From Margaritifera margaritifera (Eukaryota; Mollusca; Bivalvia; Unionida; Margaritiferidae): a stretch of DNA of 64,000 nt. The translations under genes and the position numbers were made by a program. The DNA is taken from NCBI GenBank assembly GCA_029931535.1, contig JAQPZY010000548.1, positions 62,001 through 126,000 on the forward strand, read 5' to 3'. Below are positions 35,602 through 47,600 of this stretch, piece after piece. The stretch's first letter is position 1, and every line of letters starts with the position of its first letter. Below the pieces are notes generated by a model that searched no databases, was not told the DNA's origin, and worked only from the letters and a program-made list of their open reading frames with translations.

Positions 35602-38600
35602 GTAAGTACATCTTGTAATGTATATATGTAATCACATCTATTCGAATATATTCCATAAGAGCAAAACTAAAATCAAAACTTAGACATTTAGAAGTCGTTG
35701 ATACAACGACCAGTGGAACCAATGTAAGTTATCCATGTACGAGATCATCGTTGCTATGCTGTTTGCATTAGATAGAATGTATGTATACATGTAGGTAAAT
35801 AGGTAGGTAGGTAGATAAGTAAAATGATGTAGTTTTCCCTTACATGTAATGATTCTCTGCTACACAAAATATCCTCTAGCGTTATTTCCTTGGTAAATGT
35901 TGTTTCTTCGGAAGCTGGTTAATTTACAATATTGTAAATTATAATGATGAAAGTAAGGTGATATGTTTTTTTCTGTCATTTCTTGTGAACTGACTGTGCA
36001 TGCAAACAAGCTGCAAAAGATGTAATCGACCCCAACTTTTGTCATTGACAAACATCAATGGTGCCACTCAGGTCTCGCTGGGCTAGTCTTTGACATTGCT
36101 ATTATCAAAAGAAAGCCAATAAGACCTTAAAACCATTTGAAGCAACACATTCTTTGGCCTACTATGTATTAGTAAAATCTTCTCAGAGGTGCTGCCAGGG
36201 CGCGCAAGTGCGCGAATCACGCAAAATTTGTATGAATTCACGCACTTGGAAATAAGTGATGCGCAATAACTCCTGCAAATTTGTTTTAAGTCGCGCATAT
36301 AAAAATGTACTCTGCACAGTATACAATTTTTATTTAACTGTTAACCATTTAAGTACTTGTTGCGGCATAAGTCGCGCTGCCAGTAGAGGTCTCATAGTGC
36401 TTGTATTGTCATCTGTCTTTTTTCCGGTAGGTAACTGTTTACACATCTGCAATGTTATTATAATATGTATGTTTAATATAATAAAATATATATTCAGAAA
36501 TCAATATTTAATGGATTGAATATGTGCTTTAAATGAAATATTTTTAAAATGTTTCAAAGGTTAAAATGATAATTAGTTGATTTACTCGTTCAAGATTTTA
36601 CTCAAAAGATAAAAATTTAATGATAACAGTAAAGTACGTTATACTATTATGTTATTCATCAACGACTCTTTACAAAACATTTTTGGGAGTAGATAAATAT
36701 AATGCCAGGGATGGTGCTGGCTTTAAAAAAGTTGCATTTTAAACAAATGTAAATATCACTTTTAAATCCAAGACGAAACTTAATAATATTCCACATGTTC
36801 CGAATCATTCTGGCATTTGGACCAAATCAGCCTGTAATTTGGGCCGAATCAGCCATGGGCCAAATCAGCCATGGGCCAAATCATCCAGCATTCAGTAAGG
36901 GCTCCTAGAAAACTCAAAATGGCTGACTACCAACATGGTTCATCTTCAGATGATGATTTCATTCGGCAGATACTGGCTGATGATAGCGATAATGACAGTG
37001 ATTTTAAAAGTTTTTGAAGTATATGAGATTATTGGAGCCCGGAAAGTGTTACTGGAAATACCAGTGAGAAATGATGTTGAATACGAGTCTGATGTACATG
37101 CTGGATGGACACAAACAGATGGTATGCCGGTCAACCCCCAATTAAGCGGTATTTCGAAATTAAATGTCAAAAAGGCAGGATACCAAGCCTAATTAAATAC
37201 AGGCAATTTAAAAGTATAATGTAATTTTCATTTCTTTTCTCAAACAATTCTGCCTTGAGGAATCTTGTGCTACAAAACTATATAGCATTCTAAGGGTTAA
37301 GATAATCTAAAAGGAAATTAAAAAGTAAGGTTATTTATATTTGATCAAAATACCTCTGTCTGAACAAGCTGACTATGGCATTCATGGACTTAAAACCCTA
37401 ATACGACATTGTGGAAGAGATAAGAAATCTGGCGTAGTAGTCAGCAAAGCACTGATTCAAGAAAGTTAAACTTTTGCAGAGCTCTTGTTAATGAAAAATA
37501 TTATTTTGGAGCAGAGATATCCAAGAGATAATACCTATGAGCTATTGAAAATTGTACATAACAACCATAAAGAAGAGTTTTCCAACTTGTTCAAGCTGGC
37601 TTAGCTAGCTATGCATATTTGAGAGGGGGTTCTCGGCACAGAACAATATTCATACACAGATAAGGTACAAATTAAGCTCAGAAATGATCAGATTAATGAT
37701 TCTACAACTAGAAGAGACATCTTTTGAGGATTTTAATTTCAATAGAGCTCTAACAAAGTGGAGCTGGAAGAAAGAAAGAGACGGATATTTATGTGTTAGG
37801 TAAATATTTAACTATGGCCGTTTCCTTGTCCCCCTCAATTTTTTCTACTCCCCTCTTATTTTCGTGACAAGGTGAGGAACTCCCCACATTAGATAAAATC
37901 CTGGCAGCATCTCTGCCTCCTTTTCTCTAGAAAAGTTTATGCAACGTTTTATTTAAAATAGTATTACTCATATTTCTACCTTGTACGAACTTTTGTTGTC
38001 AGAAATACTAAAAGGTAAATTTTACATTCAAATCCCCGTCTGCCAAGAAGCTTCCACTGCCAAGTTTCAGTAAAATCCACCAAGTAGTCAAATGATGGTG
38101 ATTTGTTTATATCTGTATTTTCCCATTTAATACTATTTTGACAATTAACAATTGCCATACGTCCATCATACTTAAGAACCTTCATACTGTACCTACAGCA
38201 ATCCTCAAAATTTCATGTGTTCGTGATACACATGAGCAAAGAAGTGGTAATATATTACAATCTCCTGATATTATGAAGATTACCCACAGCTAATACAGGG
38301 GCCATCAGTTGATGATTACCACAAATAATTTCACAATAACTCACTTTGTATAACCTGTTCCCACACATTTTAGTATAATATAAAGAGTATATATTCTAAC
38401 TTTCAGATAGAATAAGTTTAAAGTTAGTCTTCTCATTTTATTCTAACTGTAGTCTTTTTACAGTATGAAAATAAGTCGATAATACTTCATAATATCTGAT
38501 ACACATGTACAGTAGAAAAGATTTTCAAATTTTATACTTGAAAGCACACCAGTTTTTTTTAGAAATGTATTAAGCAACACAGTCTCATTGCAAATCTTCA

Positions 38601-41600
38601 TCAACAGCTGAATTAACTCAGTGACAGACAGTTTAGATAAATTTGTTAATGTAATCATGTTGATAAATTAAGGATAAACTTCTATGTGAACATTATAGTT
38701 CTAAAAATACTATCAATTTGACTTTATTTGTTAAGAAATATATTAAAAGGAGTCTCAAAACGCTAAAACCTTTTTTGCACATTTATAGCAATCACTTGCA
38801 TATCCTATGACACCGATGATATTCGTAAACTTGATAACTGAATGGTAACAAAAGTTTACTTTAAATGAACAAGTGTTGTTGTGGTGTTTATGTGAATTTT
38901 ATTTTGACAAATACTTATTCTGTATATAAAGGTATCAAGGTTGGTTACCAAAGCTGGAGCTTCGATATCAAAACTAAAAGAAGAGCAAGTGTTATTAAGA
39001 TCACTGGAGATAAATCTGCCAAAGCGAATCAAACTGATCATTTCCATGGTAAATGTATACAGGGGATTATCCCAGATATAGAACATAAATAAACTGTGAA
39101 TACATGACTTTCATGCAATTTTAGAATACTTCATCACTACTGCAGAGCAATAATAATCAACAGTGCGCATGATTTATATGTACAGTTTTTACATGGATGG
39201 CAAAGTCCATTCAATAAAATTGTGGATTCTGGTATATTTGACATAAATACAGTAATAGGCAAGTGAAATATTTATATTCCCACTGTTGTATATCATGATT
39301 ATGTAAGTGATAATGCAAGTGTAAGATTGTAAATCACTCGGATACAATTAGGTCAAGGTGAAATGAACACACCTTCCAACCCAGTGTGTTATATAAAGAG
39401 TAAGTCAATGTCTTCCGCATGTCCTGGGTGTACTGTATCTACTGAAGTAAACAAGTGATACGTTTGTGAATGTCTTAAGCTTATAAGACACACCCCTACC
39501 ATCCCAACAACAAAACAGACATATACAAAAACCCACTCACCCCAAAAGTTGAACCGTACCATCTTCTGTTTTCAAAAATATTTATGTAAACACATTGAAA
39601 ATTTTTATTAGACTACCTGTATGTCCCTAAGTATTAGCATCACAAAATGACAGATTTAGTGATCAATAAGTGTATATAACTTCCTAGTGTACATGACATA
39701 GCTTTGAAAGAATGTTACTTTAAGTTTTAAACATAATAAATAGAAGTCATGCTCATCAACACACTTATATTTCACTATTAAATGTTAGCTTATTTTATAA
39801 TAAAATAAATGATTGAAATTTACTTGGAAAAAGTCTGTCACCGTAATTATAACTATAACACCTATGTAAGTATACAGTACTCAGGAATTTTTTTCCTAGC
39901 AATCATCCCTGGGACGATTGAGTTGGAATAGTTACTCGTCCTGACATCACTTTATTCAGCACAGTGCAATTACCAACTGCACTGCTGGCGCTTTTACAAA
40001 AAAATCCACTGGCACCTGCTGGCATCTTCACTTTGGCGTGACAAAGTATGAAGAAAGATGAACAGTTTTGAAAATACCATTGACCTGAGGCGAGCGTAAC
40101 ACTGCTCAACCAGAGGAAAAATTACAAAATTTGACCATTTTCTGACTCTTATCTTCACACATGCCTAACTCATAAAGATGTGACATAGCTTGTTGAAAAT
40201 CAAACTTTCTCCACATTAAGATTACCGAAAAGTATCACTGTAAGCACTAGAAATCGAGGGCTAGGTGTGAAACTGCAAACCTTATTTCTTACCGTAGATT
40301 TATCAAAGGGGGTACATACTAAAAGGGTTTTATTACTCACTGTCTTCACTATAAACATAATAATTTTATGGTTCAGACCCATTGATTCAAGCATTCGTCG
40401 GGTGGCAGTGGATTTTTTTTTTTTGCAAGAGCACAAGTAGTGTAGTTGGCAAGTGCACTGTGTTGAATAAAGTGATGGCAGGGATGAGTATCTATTCCAA
40501 CTCACTCATCCTATGGATGAGTGCTTGATCAAATTTTTACTGAGCCCTGGCATTATATCTAATATAATGCAACTGAAATCCAACATAGCTTGAATTAACA
40601 TTTACAAATTAATTTGTTATTTGTCCATTCAAGAACTAACATGGAACACAGAAAAGTTGTTGAATACGTGCTGTCAAAATAAAAATCAACTTCTAATGTG
40701 GAACTTCACCAACGGAGTGAACGAAAGAATAATGGAGCTCCAATGGTTCTTCAACGAGACAACACTGATATGTTTAGACTCAAAGACAATCGGATTTCAC
40801 ATGGAAACTTTGTACAATGGCAGAGTCGAGCGGAACGGAACAGCGTTGATACTCCTAAAAGACGTTTCTTTGAATGACACAGGAAAATATACTTTGTATG
40901 TGAAATTAGCAGATGAGAAGATACGGAATGTTCAACACATTTTTCTTACTGTTGATGGTTTGTATAAAACTTGTATCCTTATGTATGTTTTTTTTTTTTT
41001 CCTGGGCCAAATTTAGAAGAAAAGAACAATGCTATTTATAAACCAACTACTTTCTCTTGCAGTAAGATTGTGATACAAGATTATACAAGAAAGTTGGATA
41101 GTAAAATCAGAAAGATGATACATACAGGAACATTCAAAGGATATTATCCATATAGCCTTATCATCATAAACAAACAAGGATATTGAAAGAGAAAAGTTTT
41201 GCCCGTTATCTGAAGGATTCTTGTTTAATATCAAAGAACCGACATATAGCATGCTTGTACCTGAATAGTTTTGTGCTTAATATACTCTTTAAAAACTTGA
41301 TAAACTTTTTTTATTTGCAGAACAAGTACCGTACCAATGCAAACCAATCATTGAATTTTATCCCTCAAATGTCACGTATTGTTCCACATCATCCTGTGAA
41401 AAATTGGAATTATCTCCAAATGGATAATTAACAGAACAGGAGACCCCATGGTAATCTTCAAAATGAATGGATTATTCTACGCATATATTTGTCTTACCTG
41501 CAATTAATGTCGCAAAAGGCAAAATATAGCAATCACAATATTCCTCCATCCATATCTACTGTTTTCATCAGCAGATCTTCATCTTGCTTTGCTAGCAAAT

Positions 41601-44600
41601 GCATCGGTTGGGGGTGGGTGGGAAGGAGCCTCCCTAGAGATGGAAGGCCAAGGAGGTGAAGGTTAAGGCCACTGGTGGCAATTGTTTAAATTTTAGGTGG
41701 GTGGTCAGTTGTTAAGTTTTTAGATCTGGCAGTGCCATCTGCTATAGCCTTGGGTGAATTGGCATCAGACATAGCAAATGTGTTTTGCATGGGAAATAAG
41801 ATATTGCTACACATGTGAGGTAACAAGCTCAGAGGCCAATGCCACAGTAGTCAGTTTGTTCATGTTTTGGGGGAAAGAATGTACTTAATGTGTGTACGAA
41901 ATGCACTCCAAGGGTCACAGGTCTAGGTTTATAGGGTGAATTGTCATTTAACTTTTAGGGTTAAGTTTTTGAGAGCTGCACAAATGAGCTCTGTTTGTAT
42001 TTTCATGCATGGGTTGTTATCAGATTTGTAAAATATTAGTACAACAGAGGAGTGGGGTTGTTAAAAGTCAGAGGTCAAGGTCATAGAGGTTGTTGATCAT
42101 ATGTTGCTAAGACATTGTCGCAGGCGAGATGATAAATTGATGTATTTTTATAATTGCTATTTAACCATCGAAAACTGCTATTTTAAAGCATGATGAAACA
42201 TTTGTGAATACCTGGAATGATACTTGAAATGGAAGCCTTTAGCCATATTTTTGAAAGGACCATCCCTATATACGTCACATACTATAAAGGAGCATACATT
42301 TGATGTTTTCCACTATTTCAATCAGTCGTACTTTTAGATGTTTAACAATGAGAATCACTTATCAATTTTTAAATCACACAATGATGCATATTTATGTCAT
42401 AGCTTGGTAGATTTCAAAACTAATTGCCTTCATTTATGCCTTTTTTAGGCTGCAATACCCAGCTTCAAATAATTATAAATTATTCTTTAAATAAATTCTT
42501 TCTCTTTAATTATTTTCCTTAAAGACTTGTCAATGATATTTAAAACTATGAGTGAATATTATGAAATATTTGTACGATCTGATATATTTTTTGCAGGGTA
42601 TTGGACATTCTTTGCAGGGTATTGGACATTCTTTGCAGGGTATTGGACATTCTTTGCAGGGTATTGGGCGTTACTTAACGATCAATGCTGGGATCAATGA
42701 ACAGGCATTCTGCTGCCTGCATGGTTTGAAGTGCCATGAAGATGACCAATTTAAAGTTTGTATACCAAATCCCATTTCATCCATGGGTTTCACCTACAAG
42801 GAAGATGTTCACACAAGCAGTCAGTTTGAAATCAGTACTGTTAAAGGTACATAATATATGTATGTGAACATTAATTTTAAAGCACTGAATACGATGCAAA
42901 AGAACTGGATGAGCCTACAAACATGCATGAATAATATCCCACCATTAAATTTACGAGATCTGAATGAGATGCATTGTATGTAAAGAGATGATGCAATTTA
43001 TGCAGTTTCAGAACAAATATCAACAGCCTTAGATCCTCTATAACTTCTAATTTCTATATGCACACGATAAGTTACCATTTATTTAAACAATTCAAGCCTT
43101 CTGCTTAGATGCAAAGACCTCAAATGGCATCCTTCATAGTAGTTATGCTACCAGTTCGTTATGGTTTTAATTTGCCGAGTCATCAAACTTTGAAGCTAAT
43201 GAGTGAATAAGCACCATGTTTACGCTTCTGATAGTTTCACTTCTAATTGATTCATAAATAGTTGTTCATTACGGACATCTCCAGTCTTAATATGTGTATT
43301 TTTACATCATTCGTGTATGTTCTTGTCATGTGACCTGGCCTTTTATTTTTCAATGCACCAAACTTAACTTAAAGATAATTGTTCTTGCTTATCAGGAATG
43401 TGTAAGAGGCTTTCTTGCAGTCCAGGGTTTCAGTGGTATATGAAGCAGGCTATATTTAATAGTTCATTTTCTTTGAAATGGTCTTGTCTTTTGGAGGAAA
43501 AGTTTAACTTAGCACATAAGTTTCCTTTCAAGCTGATACTACATTTATCAGAAAATTGAACCATTTTTTTTTCCAGGTACAAATAAAGAGGCTTGCGAAA
43601 CCAGTAATCAGCCTTTAAGTGTGCTGATAATTCTGGTTATAATAATGATGGTTGTTCTTTTTGTCATCACTGTTGCATATTTTGTGTGGAGAAGACTAAA
43701 GTCATGTAAGTTCTGCTTGCTCCATTTCTATGCAATGTATTGATCACAGTATTCTTATAATCCTGTCTAAGTTACGATAATCATTGAAATTGTATGTTAA
43801 CTCTTCAACGATTTGCATGAACTAAAAAGACCAGATTTTGGAAAAATGCACACCCCATCGATTACCATCTTTACTTAAATTTTAGTTCTACTGGTCATAG
43901 ACCAGAAAAGCTTATGGGATGGTCTTTCATCCATTGTCCATCTGTCTGTTAGCAGACATTTATTATCGCTACTCCTCCTAAGAGGATTACCATGAAACTT
44001 TGCACACATTCACCCATGGTCTAGTGGGTCCTAGATGAAAATGGTGCTGCTCAGATATTCAGTATAGCCACCACAGTGACCATCTTGAAAATTTGTCATT
44101 GCTACTCCTCCTGAATGGATGGTCATATCAACATGGGGTTTTCACAAAATGACTTCTTATGATGTCTGGTTGGTCCTAAATGAAAATGGTGGAAGTCTGA
44201 CATCCAATATGGCCACCACAGCAGCCAATTTGAAAATCCTGTTATCATCACTCCTATTGATTGGATGGTCATATCAACATGGGGTTTTCACTGAAAGACT
44301 TCTTATGATGTCCAGTTGGTCCTGAATGAAAATGGTGCCAATTTGACGTCCATGATGGCCGCCACAGTGGGCATCTTGAAAATCTTATCTCCACTCCTCC
44401 TACATAGATAGTCATATCTACATAGAATTTTCACTTAAAGACTCCTTAATATGATGTCTAGTTGGTCCTAAATAAATATGGTGCCAATCTGATGTCCAGT
44501 ATGGCCACCACGGCAGCCATGTTGAAAATCTTGTTATCGCAGTCCTCTTGAACAAAAAGTAATATTTACGTGGTGTTTTCACCAAACGACTTCTTATAAT

Positions 44601-47600
44601 GTACAGTTGGTTTTAAATAAAAATGGGGCCAATCTGACATCCAATATGGCCACCACACAGTGGCCATCTTGCAAATTCTGTTATCGCTACTTCTCCTGAA
44701 AGGATTTTTGTATCAACATGAGATTTTCACTAAAAGACTTCTTGTGCTGTCTAGTTGGTTCTAAATGCAATTGGTGCCGATCTGACATCCAATATGTGCA
44801 CCACAGCAGCCATCTTGAAAATTTTGTTATCTCTACTCCCCCTGAATGGAAAGTCATATTGACATGGTGTTTTAACCAAAATACCTTTTATGATGTCTAG
44901 TTGGTCCTAAAAAAAATGGTGCTAATCTGAGATCTAACATGACTGCCACAGTGGCCAGATTGAAAATTTTGTTATCACTACTGAATAAATGGTTATATCA
45001 GCATGGGGTTTTCACCAAAAGCCTTCTGATAATGTTTTGTTGATCCTAAATTAAAATGGTTCTAATCTGACATCCAATATGTGGCCATCTTGAAAAACTT
45101 ATTTTCACTACTCCTAAGAAGAGTTCTTAAGGTGTCTAGTTGGTTGGTCCTGAATGAAAATGACTAACCATCAATATGGCCACCAATATTGTTATCTCTG
45201 CTCCTCCCAAATAAATGGATATTACCAACGTTGGGTTTTCACCAATACACTTCTTATGATTCCTAGTTGGTCCTACATGAAAATGGTGCCAGTCATACAT
45301 CAAGTATGGCTGCCATGATGGCTGTCTTGAAAATCTTGTTGTCACTATTCCTCATGAATGGATGGACATTATGACATAGGGTTCTCACCAAAAGACTTCT
45401 AATGTTTTTTACTTTATCCTAAATGAAAATGGTGCCAATTCGACAATATGTCCACCACTGCAGCTGATTTGACAATCTTGCTATCGCTGAAGAATATCAG
45501 AGATGGTATTAACATTCAGCAGTTAAAAGGAAGCAAATGTCTTATCTTGAATTCCTGGAAATTCTTTTCACCCAGTAGAGTGTCAGTCTCTGTGAGGAAC
45601 TCTTGTTAAATCATAAAGGTCTCATGAAAGTATTGAGGATAGGCAATAAAATGCAGCCAATTTAAAACAAAACAAAGTTTTTGCCTATATGCATTTTAAA
45701 TCCATGTCTTAAATATTGACTCAACAGTCCTTCATTTACTTAAAACGTGCTGCTTTCGAATTATTGTAAAATACCACATTATTGGAAAATTCCATGTATA
45801 ACAGAAGAACATGGTCTATACAAAAGGAAAACTAATGGGTTAGTTCTGCCAGTACAAAGTATAATGGAATTTAGTCATCTTCTAGCGTCCCGAGCTAAAG
45901 TAAAGAGTGTACATAGTTCCCATGGAAAAAAGATTTTTGCTTCAACATGTGACTTTGATATGAAACATCTCATATTTGGTTGTATGCGCATGTACTAGTC
46001 AGCTAGTGGCAATGGTCATAATGGTGGTGGTGGGTGGAGACAGGGAGAAGAAATAATGAAGGGAATTGCAAAAATTCATTACAACATCCAACATAAAGAT
46101 GTCATTTACATGTCAAACTTTACTGTATTCTCTATGAAGGAAGTGAGAAATATCAAAGGTCACCGGCCGAAACTGAAAGTTTCTTCACTTCATTGTTCCA
46201 TAAACCCTTTTATTTTTTGTTTAGATGGGAATTCTTTAAGATTACAAAATAAGAGACTATTTACATACTTTTGTAGTCACATTGTGTCCATGCCACATGC
46301 ACTTTATCAGCATGAATACGTCTAAAAAAATATCTAAGTCTCCCTTGAAGAGATTTGCAAGGCATATTTGAAGTGCTTCATGAAGAACAACCACTATTAA
46401 ACATCCTTAGCTACTTTGTTGTAATACTGGCTTACCTGTCTATCATGAGTATGGTTTTAGGTTCTATGTAGAAGGTAACAAATTTCATCTCAATAGTGTT
46501 TGAAATTGCAAATAAATATAAGATTTTTATTGTTGCATCTCGTATTATATATATACTGTAATTATTGATAATACACCTGAGAGATTCAAAACAAGATTAA
46601 GAGCCTTCTTGGTAGAACCGTGTAGAATATGAACACTTAAAAGGAGGGAGAGGTATAATTGGTATGATCTTTGGTAATATTATTGTTTTAGGCACCTGCA
46701 TATGTTGTATATCATCTTACAGCAAACTTAATTTTGAAAAACTCCTGGTCTTACAACAAAGAAACTCTTAATGTACAAAAACTCACTAATACCAAAATGT
46801 TTGCCAAAATCTACTACAGAATGGGATTACAACTGCTATATTAATTCTGTAAAAGCGATGCCTAAAACTGTTTGTTCCTGTGAATCTACATAATGGCAAA
46901 GCAACTACCAAAGTATTAGAAAAAAAGCAAAATCTATTCACTAAAAAGATATATATGTTTGGGGGGTTGCGGGGGGGGGGGCCTAGAAAATCTATCAGAT
47001 CGTTTACCACACTGCTTCCATGTTTTAGAATGCCTGGATAACTCGTGAACCTGCTTATAATGCAGGAGTAGGTGTGAATCCCATTTTTCTTATAAATAAT
47101 ACCCTGAAAATAGGCTCCTAATTGCTGAATGTAAATAAAATCACGATTAAAATTGGTAAATGAAACCTCAATATATCGCTCGATTTGTCATAAAAAAACA
47201 GCAGCTAATGCCCGGTAATTTGATTTAAAATCATGAAATTCATATCTTTTAATTCAGGTCGCATATTTAATTGAATTTTCTTAAAGATAAAAAAAATCTT
47301 GGTACACTGTAAATAGCAATATATGGCGAAATATGGATCGATTAAAATGTCAGTAATGCCTACTGATGGCAACACTTTAAAAATAAATACCAATTCAATA
47401 AGTCTTGTCAAGTGAAATTTGTGTTTCAGTTGTATCTTTTTCTTCTGTTTTAGTGTAATCATCATAAATGCAATATGCCCTCTTGTATTCAAACGTGACA
47501 GTGTAAGTACCGACTATGTTTTGACCTCCGACTTGTGGAAATGTTGGTTGTATTATTACAATCAATTAAAAGTTTACTTGTATTGTATTATCACATTAAT

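Noticed and set aside
38865..39092. 75-codon plus-strand frame with QSWSFDIKTKRRASV
   Set aside because: Looks protein-like but has no recognisable family and weak splice sites.
42081..42100. AGGTCAAGGTCA-type nuclear receptor half-sites
   Set aside because: Such phrases are common in bivalve repeat-like DNA, and nothing ties this one to a promoter.
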